Below, one piece after another: positions 1 through 13,213 of a stretch of 64,000 bases of DNA; position 1 is the stretch's first letter; every line of letters begins with the position of its first letter. A program made the position numbers and the translations under genes. The notes under the pieces are model-generated. The model saw only the letters and a program-made list of their open reading frames with translations, did no database searches and was not told the DNA's origin. The DNA is from Gossypium raimondii (taxonomy: Eukaryota; Streptophyta; Magnoliopsida; Malvales; Malvaceae), in the NCBI RefSeq assembly GCF_025698545.1, contig NC_068576.1:52300390-52364389 (forward strand), written 5' to 3'.

Positions 1-3000
1 TACATATACAGGGAACAGGGAGCTCGAAAGTATCACAAAGAGTACTTACAGTTGTAATAAACTAAAAACTATATAGGATATACTAAATTGATTTCGTATA
101 ATAACAAGGTAAGATCTTGAGAATTTAATGTAGTTAATTTAGATGGTCTGCCATCACTGAAAAGAAACCTATTATTTCTACTAGCTGAACAAAAAGAAAA
201 TGGATTAAAAAAACTCTTCCATGGCCCGCATGCAGCTGGTTTTAATATTTTCTATGTCACATGCGCATCCTCGCCAATGGAAAGTGGTATCTATGCTTGA
301 TTTGCATGGAAAATCCACATTAAAATTAAAGAAGAGGTGGATTGACGTTCCATGCCTTGGATGAGCCATTGGTTTCTCCTTTTTCACAAGATTTTAAAGC
401 CAAACAATATGCTAAGGAGAAGGCGGCAAAAGCAAACAAGTAAAGTGTAAAACCAAGAAAAAGGTCTCTGTAAAGTTCACACAAGACATTACTTTTGGGG
501 CTGGACACCATAAGGCTTGAACATCACCTTTATTCTGTGCCTGCAATGACTGCTTTCAGCATCCATTCACTGAAAATAAAGTCTCAATCTTCAAAGGCAT
601 CAATGTAGTTGCCACTTCACTAATTAAACCAGAATGGGTTAAAATCTTCATATACTTTCTTGCATTTATCCTTCCCATGAACACCACTAAAACAAAATAT
701 TTTCTGTCCTTATGATAAAGTACAATTCCCTCAACTATCAATGCACTTCAGACATTATCAATTCACAAGTCATTCCCTTATGTGTAATTGGGAATTAGGG
801 TTCCAAATCCACTATTGTCAACAAAAGGATAAAGATAACTGTAAATGTCAGGTAGAGCAACTTTTTAGGAATCTCTTTTGAGGGAACGCAGTTGTCAAGA
901 ATTGACATTTATCATTACTCATACCAAAAAAGAAATAACATCTGAACATTCTCCCAACTTTCATTGAACCAAAATCTAAAGTTTAGGTCCAATGCCACCT
1001 AGCATAATGTTTTCACAAATGAATATACACAAAGATATAATAACCTGGTTTACTTAGATCTCTCTATATGTTCAAAGTGAAAGCATGATCACAGATATAA
1101 AATGATCTGATCCAAACATATCGATATCCAACAATCAGTTGACCAGCTTATGAAGGTGGTTGGGCTTCACAAAGCTAATTATTTAGCTTTTCTAAGTGTG
1201 TATCTTTTTTACCTTCTTGTTCTTCAGAAACCAATAATATCAAAAGATTAACAAGATTGATAAAATCATTACACTTCAATAATCTTTCTTTGCTTTGATA
1301 AGTGGAGTTGAAATTAAAGTATGAAGAATACATGAATGGCTTCAATTTTTACGATTTCACAAAAATTCAATTCATCTGGAAAATCCGCATCAAGTCACAA
1401 ACCTTAGTGCTCTTATTTAGCAAGAAGATATTAAGAATCTTAAATAGTTAGTGTTGTTCTATGGTGCTACTTGCTACACGTATATATGTAGAGAAACCTA
1501 TTTGATTGAATAGGATTAGCAAACAAGCTAGTGATTTCTTTCCTCAAGAATCATTCCAAATTCCCTTTTTGGGTAGAGTTACACAAGTTCTAGTTATATA
1601 AAGTCTTTTACAAAGGAGTAGAATGTAAATGGATTGTGGCAATTCTCATAAATAGATTAAGGAAAGATTGATATAAGAAAGCTAGCTTAAGCATACATGA
1701 AACTTAAAAGAGGTATCTATATTTGAGTAAACATGTTATATTAAACTTATTTAAGACACTCAATGTACGGATGGTGTCTCTTTATCCCATTGATGGTTAG
1801 GGTAGCAAGGATATGAGTAATGCCCCTATTAGTTTTCTCCTTCCATTTAATACCATAAAAAGTTTCTAAAGACTATCCTGCGGAATTTCAATTAAGATAA
1901 AACAGCCATACAAGTCTCAATGGAATTTGATATTGAACTTCCCAAAAACAGGACATTAGCAAAGGCAGCAATAAGCCACTAGCAACAAGCATTTGAATAT
2001 GAAACAAGAAATTTCTTATGATACTTTCTGCATTGCTTGGGGGAGATGAGAATAGATGTCTTTATGTTCTATGTTAACATGGAAGACAGACAATTAAAAA
2101 TTTTCAATACTGCAAAAACTACATATATTCTGCAGAATCTTTGCTCACTCTTAATGGCCATTGGCATTTGTCAACAAATGCTTCTTTTTCCTGTTTAGGT
2201 CAAAAGTATTATTTTTTCCATCAACATGTATGTATGTGTTGAGCATCATGTTTGTTGATGTTTCAATTTCTCCAGAACAGACATGAAAAATTCAACTCAA
2301 GGAAACAGAGTTAACAACTTGTTCAAGGTGTATTCATAATGATGAAACCGTCTTCACATAGTGACTGCAATATGACACATTGAAAGGCTAAACTTCTGAC
2401 AGAAGGCCAATAGATTTATATATCAAAGGCATAGAAGCAGTAACTGAGGATGGAGAGTAGAAGTAAAGAGCCAAAGATTGAAATGGAAATCTCTCTTAAT
2501 AAAAGTTTGCAGTGATAAGTTCAGGTGGCAAAGATTATGCATAACTAAAAAAGTTGGCTACTACTAGTCAGTGGAGATGTTGACTAACAGGATTCGTGCC
2601 ACAAGGGATAATCCCCTTCAATCCCATTGCTTACATTGATCAAATTTTTCGATTTCATGAAGATGAAATACTAACCTTTCTCAATGAAAGAAATATGAGC
2701 GAAACCTTTTGTTACTTAAAGGTTGTGTTTAAAAGTTAAAACATTAATATGAATATTGCTTTAGAATAAGTGTTGTCTGGACAGAGTTATTGGATGGGAA
2801 TTTGATGTCCAAGAAAAGCTATTTGAAAGGAGAACTTTTGACGTATTAATACCGCTAATGATAACTTTAAGGAAAAAGATGTTTTTAATGAAAGAGAAAG
2901 ATAATAAACTTTTGTTCCACAAAAGTAGATAATGTATATCATAATATTCCTCATTTGGAAAAGCCTGATTTGAGGCATCCCACCAAAGTGTGAGAGGAAA

Positions 3001-4566
3001 TAGAAGAAAGGAGTGGTGAAGGGAATGGGTAGGTGGCATTGTTGGTGGAGGTAATAGTGATGGTGTTTTGTTTTTTTATTTGTGGGACTTAATCAATACT
3101 TTGGCTCCCAGATCCCAATAGCATCTGTCAAGAACCATGTGGATGTTGTTGAACCAGATCAAGGATGTCTATTGGCCTTTCAAAGGTTAAACACAGATGA
3201 TAACCTTGTTAATTCAAACCCAAAAGTTTTGTACAAATGATGCCAAAATTCTCTTACAAGTTCAAAAAGAAAGTTATATTTAAATTAAGTTTATATTTGA
3301 CTGGCTATCTAAGCATAAGTTTGGGTTTTAGCTAGTTTTTTAATTAGAAGGAATACGTTAAGCTTCACAAAGGTACAAGTAATTGAGTGTATCTGATTGG
3401 CTGGTTAACTGACAGACTTTAGAGTTCAAGTAGTTTCAAAGGGAATAAAATTTTCAGCATTTTATATATATAGTGGAGATAAAGTTGGATTGATAATTTA
3501 CAGGACATGCTGCATTAAATCAAGCATTAAAAACTAATCAATCGAGAACTAGATCCCTATGGAATTTGACCACATTATTAAATTACAAATTAATATGTTA
3601 GTAGGGTCAATCTCTAAATTAGACATAATGCTATATTTGTTTCACAGTTTTATTGTTACTGTTTTGTCTTATAATTTTGTTTGCATGTTGGAAGTCAACT
3701 GCTAACAGTAATTTATAGTACCATCAGTTTACCTCAGTTAAGAGAGCTTCTATATAACTATTGATCAGGGTTACACTACTTTTCCAATGTTTTTCCACAT
3801 TTTTCTAATTAATTAGCTGAGTTTTACATTATTTAGCTATCGCGTAACCTGTGGCCAGAACCCACCAATCTTCCATTTCACAAGCTATTTGATCTCAGTT
3901 TAAATTCTTGGGGAAAAAAAGTCCACTTTACTTTTCCAGCCACAGAAAATATTCTTACCATGCTCTACGAAAACTCAGAATGAGTATTAGATATGAATGA
4001 GATCTACTCAAATCTTTTGGTTTTTTCATATTCAAATTCAAATATATATCGGACACAAACATTTATAACAGAAGAGAGTCCAAATATAGATAAGCATATT
4101 TAGCAGTAACAAACTCTTCAAATTAGTAGACACAACTTTCTCAAACATTTATAATAATAAAGGGTCCAAATATAGATGAGCATATTTAGCAGTAACAAAC
4201 TCTTCAAATTAGTAGACACAACTTTCTCAGAGTCTCATGAACAACATTTATCGAAAAACAGTTAGCCTACGAACTTAAAGTTCATAGATGCATGTTTTCC
4301 ACCATCTTTTTTTATTCGTAGATTCACAAAACTGCAGCTGAGTCTCACTAGTGAAATCAAATTTGGAAGACAAGATTTAGACAAAATGACGATTTCACAA
4401 ACAAATATGTTCTAGAAGTTGGGTAATCTAATGATGATATATAACAATAAAAGTGGATGCTACAATTAATTTTGTTTTTACAGGCCACAAATCCGTACTC
4501 TTATTCTGTAAGCATGCTGATTGTTATTTAAAACATCTAATCAAAATTCTACCAGTGCATATATGA
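1..4566. other. Intergenic, no gene recognised
   Basis: AT-rich sequence downstream of the UGLYAH stop codon. Short minus-strand reading frames exist at about 205-511 and 2761-3039, but I recognise no protein family in them and they are interrupted. The only clear structure is a two-copy direct repeat at 4057-4228, listed separately. The part nearest 4566 should carry the UGLYAH 3' UTR. Confidence 0.6.
4057..4228. repeat. Two-copy tandem duplication, 86-bp period
   Basis: Two adjacent units, 4057-4142 and 4143-4228, both run from AAACATTTATAA to ACAACTTTCTCA. They are nearly identical in their last ~60 bp (GTAACAAACTCTTCAAATTAG in both) and differ by a few substitutions and small gaps near the start. 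This looks like a recent local tandem duplication in non-coding DNA. Confidence 0.9.
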
Positions 4567-7500
4567 CTACAGTGGATTCCTATTTACATCTTTATACAGC
4601 AAATAACGTGACCGGGTTTTTCCAAGTGCAGCGTACCTGAAAATGGTAGCAAAATTTATCAGTCTTCAAGCCCATAATCAAATCTGCAGAAACTAAAGGA
4701 AGAGAACATTCTGACATCTTAGCAAGAAATTTTAAGAGTTTATTTTTTCCTCACCATTGCGGCACAAAAGGTGCCATCCATATAACGTCACCAGCTTGAA
4801 CCGGATACCTATTTCACAATAGAAAACAGAGCAAAGTGATGAAAATGGGCTTTATGGCAGATACTGGTGTGAACAATCAGATGAGAACATGAGATATATT
4901 GACTTAGGAAGGCCTTAGCATGTTACTTTCAATGTTCTATTACTTGGTTAGAGCACGTCCTCTATGGTCCATGCAAGCACATTCCATGGAAGATGGCATA
5001 TGACACATGCCAGAAAACACAACTGTATGCACTGAAAATATAAAAAGGAGAAAATATTCTTGTCTTCCCCATGTAGCTATTGATACCGCATGCCAAAAAC
5101 ATTTTTGAAAATTTTATATTCCATGATAAACACAAATAGCAGATAAATGTGAGATAGCCAGAACTATCAGGTTGCTTTCTAGAGAATCTTCACACAATGG
5201 CTCCCGGATGATAAAGGCAATATATAGATAACTTGTAGTATGCTTTAACAAGGTTTCAACAGTCATTTATGACTCTTACCAGCTATCACCCAAGCGATAA
5301 ATACCCTGTCCCTCTAAAAGCAACAAACCATGTTGATTATAATGGACCTCCTGCAAAAAGCAAAAGGAAAACTTATCTCAAAAGATGCTCAACTATAAGG
5401 AGCACTGGGTTATTCAGCGTCACTGAAGTGTAATACAAATCAGAAGTGGATCAAAATGATTAATGAATGCACATGTTTAAGCCTAAAAATGTATCAAAAA
5501 GAAGAATTAGCAAACTTTAGCCTAATTCTGTTTACTTATAAGGTGTATTAGTCAACTTTATTTTTCCTTCTATTTTCTAGTTATGGTAATATATTTCCTG
5601 GTCTCTTTGCTTATAATCAGTTCTCTGATGACACATAAGTAACCAAAATAAATTTTAATACCAGCAATTATCAAATAACATAGTATCAATCATCCAGAAA
5701 CAAAGGCTTACCTTCACATTAAGGAATTCTCCCGGTTGAAAATCCATAACCTATAATAAAGGGTCCAAAGTCGAAACGTCAGCTATAAAAACAAGAATTT
5801 ATTGTCTTTATTTCAGTAAAGAACTCTTACCAATCCATATCATACCTAAGTAAACAAAGGAAATGATTCCAAGTTTTACATTTATTATGGAAATAATGAC
5901 AAAATAGGATTTTGTTTCAATAACTGGAAAACAACTATCAATTGGTGAACCAAAGCAAGAATCTGAATGAAAAGTAATAATCAGAAACCAGTCCACTTCT
6001 CCCTCAGTAAGAAACTGGCAATCAAGCCCAATTCATAATTTACAATTATCATTTACACTGTAAACTGCATCGCTCTAAGGTGATAAAACTTACTGCATCA
6101 AATGTTTTTGGCTTTAACCTTGGAAGACCTAATATATGAAGGTTTATTATCATGTAATCCAAATTCTCTCACTGAGTGATTTAACAAAAAATGCATGCTA
6201 GTTTAGCACTCAAAAGGGAAGTTATATGAAGCACAAAAATGACTGTCAAATGAAACACGGGATTAAGGTTTGCAGCATGCATCCTTTATTACAATGAAGA
6301 TTAATTTTCGTTTTTTAGGCATCCAACAAAAAGACAAAACTTAGTTTAGCATATATCTTTTTCAATCTTAAAGTCTCAACCAAACAAAATTTGGATTTTT
6401 GTATTAGCAAATAACATAGACAACATCATAGGCTAAATCAAGACAAGAAGTGAAATTGTGTAGTGACTATAGCTTACATGGATATTGAAGTCATAAGGCA
6501 TTGATGCTGGAAGAAGCTTCCTAAGTTCAAACACCTGTGAAGTAAAGAAAGATCGTATGAGAAAAAAAATCCAGATATCATCATGTATATAAGTTCAGCG
6601 TCGGGAATCCTTCTTAAACTTTTGTATGGCAAAACAACCTCTTAAAAAAAACAAAATCAATATAGTGCAATGTGATTGAATCACTTTACAAATGGGGAAA
6701 TGGAATTATTTCCATATGTTCAAATCTGGAACCTAGAATAAATACTGACAAAAGAGCAAATAAGAATAGGCAAAACTATATTACCTCACCAGGAGTTTCT
6801 AGAAGTGGCTGCTTATCTGTTGAACCAACAATATGCTCAGTGATGTGATTATCCAGAAAGGCATATCTACAAGGGGCAAGTAGCACATGCTAAGAGAACT
6901 AGATATTAATAATTAAGAATGTAGGACTAGTACATCATCCCAATAAGCTTTCTAAACGTGATTAGTCCTGCAACTAGTGACCTTGGTGTCAGAATATACT
7001 AATAAGAGAAGTTTAACAGATACACAACATGATGTGTGATGATGTACCTCCGTTCAAATACTACAAGAGTAGCAGAGCCATCACACTTCAGAGAATGATC
7101 AAAATTAGGAGGAAGATAAGCATATGAATCCACCTGCATAACAGAGAGAATGACATCAAGCTTTATATTTCAATTAATGTATACATCCCCCCCCCTTCTT
7201 TTTTTTCCTTTTCTAAATTTTTGGTATTAAGAAAAACTGGAATGGAGATACATTTGTTTATTCTTGTGAAAAAACTTGAAAGGTTCTTTTAATACAAATA
7301 ACAAGGTACTGCTGATCTGAAACTACAAAATAAAACTAAAAGTAGGGGAAGATAAGCTGTTAACTTTTCAAATATTATTAGAGAAAGCTACGCCCTCTAG
7401 CACATGGAAAAAATTTGATGCCTCTACTAGAACATTGTAAAGGGGATCATGCTAATTTTATCGGTACTATTGCATTCATGACATATTGGTTAGTAAATGT

Positions 7501-8485
7501 AAACGGAGCATCCTTTACCACCAATTTGTTGCTAATGCCAGATGAATTGGTGAGAGTGACAGCACCCTGAGTCACAAATATGAGCCTAAGAACAAAGATA
7601 TAATGGGGATTAAAACTCAACGCAAAAAAATAAATGGACAGTGTAATTGTTATATTTGAGTCTTATCAATTTCTGCTAAAACTAAAAGACAAACAAAAAC
7701 TCGCCACCTCTCCACATCATTAGGGGGAAGCCCTGACCTCGAGTTTTCTGCAAACAGATAAACAACAGTGTATTAAATCATGCACTTTGTTCCAATAGAA
7801 CTAACACTCATATAGGATCAGACCTTGCATTTTTGCCAGATACATCACGAAATGTGAACCAATTGCCGGTGTTATTAAATATGCTCCCAGTGTATTTGTC
7901 CTGTTAAAATAACTCGAATCAATATACCCACGCTAACAAAGTCAAAGATTTAAAAAATAAAAAAAGTTTAAATCTAAACATGAGTGAAATACCAATCAGG
8001 CAAAGGACTGAAAACATGACTTTCTGGCGTTATTAACGCATGGTCCCTTCTGTAAACACTACGAGTGAAACCAGGTAAGTCTGCAAAGAAACCAATTTAA
8101 ACTTGGAAAGTAAACATTTGTATTTCCCTTGTAGGCTGTAGCTGTCCAGAATTTATCAGAAGAAGCTAAAACTAACATAAACTAACCTTGGAGATGCGAA
8201 GGAGACAGGGTTGGGCTAGTGACTTTCCAGTACAAAGGTTTAGAGGAACTATCAGTTTGGTCCAATATGGAAGGAGCGGAACAGAATCCTTCATCACCCA
8301 GTACTTGGTTGAACACACCTGAGAAAGCAAAGGAAATGCGCACACACGCACACACACACACACACACAAAAAAACAATAAAGATCGGGATGATTGAAGTT
8401 TATAGTGGATAGGAAATCATAGGAGGAAAGTACTTGTTAGAGTGAAGGATAAAAGTAGAAGTCGAGGAAGAGAGGGATTCTGCAT
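4567..8485 (-). CDS. UGLYAH: (S)-ureidoglycine aminohydrolase, 13 exons
   Basis: Hydrolyses (S)-ureidoglycine to (S)-ureidoglycolate and ammonia in the ER-located allantoin (purine ureide) degradation pathway. The exons are 8485-8434, 8318-8187, 8080-7993, 7900-7824, 7747-7708, 7585-7519, 7133-7048, 6866-6785, 6534-6478, 5750-5712, 5350-5280, 4808-4755 and 4636-4567. All have GT-AG junctions and sum to 915 nt (304 aa plus stop); the Arabidopsis enzyme is about 298 aa. The N-terminus starts MQNPSLPRLLLLSFTLTS, a hydrophobic signal peptide. A two-cupin (bicupin) body follows. EVHYNQHG (about residue 241) and PQWY (about 281) carry the expected Mn-binding Glu, two His and Gln. HLQDLPGFTRSVYRRDHALI is strongly family-like. 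No defects seen; intron 1 holds a CA microsatellite. In Arabidopsis the homologue (At4g17050) adjoins CLPR4, which here lies ~32 kb away. Confidence 0.97.
8341..8367. repeat. (CA)n microsatellite in UGLYAH intron 1
   Basis: An almost pure CA run with one CG interruption. On the coding strand it is a GT run ~20 bp before the exon-2 acceptor at 8319-8320, inside the region that would act as the polypyrimidine tract. Confidence 0.95.
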
Positions 8486-8664
8486 TTTCTTCAGCGTATT
8501 TCGTTGTCGTATGGATTAGGGGAAAGGGACAAAATTGGACTGAGTACTGAATGTGTTGTGTGATTTAGGATTTGGAGTATGACCCTTATTTTTTACAGGA
8601 AATTCTGAAACTCGCAAAGTTGTGTTGGGGATTGAGTTGGACCCCCACTTGTTTTGTTTTATTG

Positions 8665-9138
8665 CTAAACTATAAAATTAGTCAGTTTTGTTTACATTAA
8701 ATTATATTTTAGTCACTTATATTTAAAATTTACTTTCTAGTTACTTAAATTATCGTTTTGTTACAAAGATATCATTCTACCATTAAGCTTCGTTTCTTGT
8801 CTAATAATAGTCCTACATGGCAGTCCAAATAGATTTTAAATGTCAACTTAAAATTCTTACATGGCAATCCAAATTAAATTTATTTAATTAAAAACATATT
8901 TTAATCGCAACAACTAAACATTCAAGTTGGCATTTAAAACCTATTTGGACTCCCACGTAAGACTGATGTTAAGGAAGTAACGGAGTTTAACGGTAAAGTG
9001 AACACTTCGTAACAAAATGATAATGTAAGTGACTAAAACGTAATATTTCAAACATATGTGACTAAAATATAATCTGAAGCAAACAAAAGTAATTATTTTT
9101 GTATTTTTTTAAAAAAATGACTATTTTTTTTAGTTTAC
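8665..9138. mobile_element. Foldback MITE, ~474 bp
   Basis: The two halves are imperfect inverted copies along nearly their whole length. The left arm begins CTAAACTATAAAATTAGTCA; the reverse complement of the right end begins GTAAACTAAAAAAAATAGTC. Further in, both arms share ATATTTTAGTCAC, then TTTTGTTAC, then the motif GAGTCCAAATAGGTTTTAAA or its variant. There is no coding capacity. It lies ~180 bp upstream of the UGLYAH start codon. The target-site duplication is not clear. Confidence 0.85.
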
Positions 9139-10379
9139 CCTTTTTTTTCCCTTTAATTCTCTTTTTCTTTTTATTTTACATTAAGAAAGATTAATTGTTT
9201 TGGTCAACATTTGATATTAATCCTCGTAATTTGTTTAAATTATGGATTTAGTTCTTATACATTAATTTGATCAAATTTAGTTTTTATATTTTTCTAATTT
9301 TGAATTTCCATTATAACTGATTCTTTTTGTGGAGTAATATTTGAAAATAGCAAATTGACATAACATGACATTATAAATGTAATAATATGTTTGTCAAGTT
9401 AGATTTTGAAAATAGCTTAACTTAATGACTTCAAGAGTTATTATTTAGCCAAAGACTGGAATTTTAAAATTAATAAAATACAATGACTAAAAATAACCAA
9501 TTTAAAGTGGCATAGAAACTAATGATAGAACTTAACCTTTTATTTTTTACTAAGAAAGACTAGTTTATGAAGGGAATAAATGCATGTATTTATTTTAAAT
9601 GATGATCCACTTACACTAACATAAAAATTTAAGTGTTTTTATATTTTTCATAATTTTTATAGAGTTAATATTTTATATGCACGACAAGTATTAGTATCTT
9701 AATAAAATCAATTGTTAAATTATTAAAATTTAATTGTATAAAAATTAATTTATTATTTTAAAAATTAATATATATTATTAAAACTAAACGTCGATAATGG
9801 TAATATAAAACAATCGCAAAGTAATAAGAAAATAAAAATAAAAATACACAAATTTTACTTGAAAATCCTTTCGAAAAAAAATCTATCGGCAGAAGATGAG
9901 AAATTTACTAATATTGAAAACCAAAAAATCTTATTCTAATCAATGTCAAATAGAATAAGTATAGTTCTATATGGATTCTACTTGTGCGATATGGTCCGTA
10001 CACAGATCTACTTATTTTGCTACTATTTTACTGATTGTTATTTATGAATTTCATGTTTTCTAAAAAATAAAAAGATTGATAAGTCAAAGTGATGGGTTCT
10101 CTTTCAATAAGTGTTTGGCAATAATCTCTATATCGAAGAAGATGATCTAATCAAGAGCAATAGGCAAATCAAGTAGCCTTCTGCTCTTACAAAACTCTCT
10201 TCCTAATGGTCCAAAAGTTTCTTATAAGGGTTCTCTAAACCTTAAACTAAAGAACAAGAAGTTCATATCATAATCAATGGTTATCGATGATAAATCTTTT
10301 TACGAAAATATAATGCTTTAGACAATATCGAAAATGAATAAGAAGGGAAAGTTGAAGACATTAACATTACTTTGAACTT
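9139..10379. other. Intergenic, AT-rich
   Basis: No gene seen. Around 9200-9540 are phrases common in plant MITE/LTR debris (such as ATTATGGATTTAGTTCTTATA), but I could not define element ends. Confidence 0.5.
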
Positions 10380-10900
10380 TGATGAAAAGTTGCACATAAT
10401 GGACAAATTCAAAGTCTATTGTTGTAAAAGTTTTTGGCAATACTGGGAATATGGGTTCATTTCAAACCATATGACCTCTATTTGAAGCCCTTCAAGTAAG
10501 CTTTTTTTTTTTAACTGATTAAGGCTTGACCATTTCATTATAAGGATAAATGAATGTGTTGATTGTAATAATGTCATTAAGAACGAACCTTGGTTTATTG
10601 AAAGTCATTTTATTATTGTTTGAATATAGGAATCAAATTTAGAGCTTCATATTACGATACAAGTATCTCAAGGAAAGTTGGTGGGTGCATTGGCTTCTTA
10701 TTCAAAATATAGTCACACTATTGATGGAGAAATGGGAAAATATTACGCACTTGTGTGTTCAACTCAATCTTAAAATATCTTTGTCAAGGTTTTTTTAATT
10801 ATTGAAGGCTTCAAATAGCCTATCATCTATGAGGGTTTAAATTACATTTGTTACCAATGTAGGAGGATAAACCATATTGTACCAAATGCTCTTTAACCCT
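10380..10900 (+). pseudogene. LINE ORF1 relic (DUF4283 + zinc knuckle)
   Basis: Reading all three frames recovers pieces in the order of the gag-like ORF1 of plant non-LTR retrotransposons. A NEPWFIESHFIIV block (near 10575-10620) resembles the GPWF-IDDHFL motif of DUF4283. It is followed by a GKLVGAL-like stretch, then near 10820-10890 YEGLNYICYQCRR ending in a His, i.e. a CCHC knuckle whose last Cys is lost. Stops and frameshifts interrupt it, so it is a dead fragment. Less recognisable sequence continues to about 11650. No matching RT domain lies next to it. Confidence 0.7.
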
Positions 10901-11969
10901 TCTGAATCTTTCATTGACTATTCTTGTGCAAACCTTACTACAAGTGTTAATGTCCTTAATAAACCTCAAAACATTAAAGAATGATATGCTCTATAGATGC
11001 TTGTCTAAAGGAAGAAAAAGAAACTCTCGTTTTCCCATGCATGCAGTGGTTGCAACGAATGTCTCATCCTAATTAAATGACTTTGAGAATACTTTTTTTT
11101 TGTCATAACCCAGGTATAGTAGTGATTAATCCCCTTGTTACAGGTGCTCTTAAAATAAATAAACGAGTGACCATGAAATGTGCTCCATTTCCATGAGTGG
11201 TGATCGAATCTCCAACCACATGGTTGAATATTATGGTTAACTTACCACCTTTACTATTGAAGATACGATGACTGATAGTTGTATTAATTGTAGTAATGAT
11301 ATGGTTGTGAATTTTGGCTCTTTTGGTGCAATGAAGTTTTCTTCCTTAAATAATTCATTTTTCAAGCTTTTGAACCTTAACCTCTTTTGATGGTAAGTAC
11401 AATAACGATAATAGGTTTCAAAGGTTGGAAATTTGGTATATGCAAATCAAAGGATGAAGATTTGCGTGGAAAGGAAATCTATTATGCTCTATAAGCGACC
11501 AATCATGACAAGGTTAGCTCATGTGATGTGTTAAGACCTAAGGCCAGGGGATGCTCAACCTCACCTATAGATACCCATCACTGGCCTTAGGAGAATTGTT
11601 GCTTTAACCTTCCACCCCTGCCTGTTATACATTGATTTCCTCTTGTTTCTCGACTACTCTCAACACCTTACCTCCATCTGAATCACTTTCTTTCTCTATT
11701 TCTCTTTCAATCCTTAAATGATATAAGTAAATTATTAATGGTTTAATTTGATACAAATTAAAGTTTAAGAATTTGTTTGGGTTAAAAAAAGTAAGAGCTT
11801 ATTTAAATAAAATAACAAAGTTTAAAGGCTTATTTTAATGTAATAAAAGTATTATAATGTAACAAAGTTAAGAGATTATTTAACACTAACTTTTGTTACA
11901 TCTATTATGAGGATGAAAGTAAAATAATTTGTATTTTTAGAAGGAAATAACTGTAGTTTTAAAAGTAAA

Positions 11970-11970
<1 letters not shown>

Positions 11971-12006
<36 letters not shown>
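11971..12006. repeat. (AT)n microsatellite
   Basis: A run of about 17-18 AT dinucleotides in intergenic DNA. Confidence 0.97.
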
Positions 12007-12010
<4 letters not shown>

Positions 12011-12130
12011 AAGAAAGTAGCTTTTTAGGTGCTATTTTTAAAGGTGGATGGTTTTCAAACACCTGTCTTGCACTGATTTAAATCATGTTACATTCATCCC
12101 TCATTTTTAGTACTAGCTTTTGTGATTATT

Positions 12131-12560
12131 TGTAATATCTTATACTACATCCGATCATCGAATCCAAACTTTGAGATGTTATATTCGTTGTTGGAACAAC
12201 TACGATCTTAATACCATATAATTAAACAATTTATACATAATATTATATTCCATATGTAATCGTGACATGTTATATAACAAATTTGGGGTTTAAACAAGCT
12301 TACAGAAGCTCTTTCAATACCCTGACGTTGCAATGCCAACCTGATAATTTTAAAAATGTTACATTTTAGTCCTTAAATGACCTTGAATTATTGAAAAAAC
12401 TTTCGTAAGCCCGTTTAAACCCTAAAATTGTTATATAACATGTCATGATTACATATGGAACATAATAACATGTATAAATTGTTGAATTGTATAGTATTGA
12501 GATCGTAATTGTTTCGGCAACAAATGTAGCACCCAGTAGCTCAAACCTGACGCGGGTCGA
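12131..12560. mobile_element. Foldback element built of LTR-end-like sequence
   Basis: The left arm (about 12131-12310) begins TGTAATATCTTATACTACAT and includes TTATATTCGTTGTTGGAACA. The right arm (about 12400-12550), reverse-complemented, includes CTACATTTGTTGCCGAAACA. Both arms then share ACGATCT, AACAATTTATACAT and CCATATGTAATC-TGACATGTTATATAACAA. The arms resemble the first ~120 bp of the solo LTR at 55833-58375 (reverse complement), which has TGTAACATCC and CACATTCGTTACCGAAGCAA. There is no ORF. The right end is less certain than the left. Confidence 0.75.
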
Positions 12561-13213
12561 GTATTAATTTTATTATTTTAATCAAAACCTCATTTAGATT
12601 TTATATAATGCTTTAAATATTGGATAAGTGGTCGAATTAGTCATACCACTAATTTTTGGTTCAACCTCCTGTCCAACATTAATTAAATAAATAATGAAAA
12701 ATGAGTAAAAAACATAAAATGGATCAATCATATTTGTTATCCTGATTTTTTATTTTTTACGTTTTCGAATAGTTTGTTCAAAGTCCAGTTCAATCCCCTT
12801 TATTTGAATTTGTATATCAATAGTTTTTGATTCAATCAACTAATTCGATCCAAGTCTAACCACACTAATTTTATATTAATTTTTATAAATATATTTGTTA
12901 GATAAAATTTTCATCCAAGTGTACTATAATCTAAGATTATATAAAATTATTAAAAGATAAAAAGTAAAGTATTTGTTATTTAAAAAAAAAAGTTTTTATT
13001 TTCATTGAGAATATTGAATTAACGTATTTTATTAATTAAAAATGAAAAGGCGGAAACGCCACCAAACTAGGGTTTATAAAAGAAAAGGCGGTTTATGTCA
13101 TAACAACAATTTATAGCCGTTGCGCCATTTTTTTCTCGGTTGAAGTTCTATTGAGAATTGGAGGAAAAATTTAAAAAGAACAACAACAAAAAAAGAGTTT
13201 CTCATTGGATGCA
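12561..13213 (+). promoter_or_regulatory. Promoter / 5' UTR of the Trm3-like gene
   Basis: The 650 bp before the start codon are AT-rich up to ~13045. Then come GGCGGAAACGCC at 13049-13060 (a palindrome-like GGCG...CGCC containing an E2F-like GGCGGAAA), TAGGGTTT at 13068-13075 (a telo-box in reverse, common upstream of plant ribosome/translation genes) and a TATA-like TTTATAAAAG at 13073-13082. The start site is inferred at roughly 13100-13115. Motif function is inferred, not shown. Confidence 0.5.

Noticed and set aside
205-511. Overlapping 60-61 codon minus-strand frames
   Set aside because: No recognisable family, overlapping frames, no splice or promoter context; likely chance.
2761-3039. 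92-codon minus-strand frame
   Set aside because: Low-complexity Ser/Leu/Phe composition and no family resemblance.
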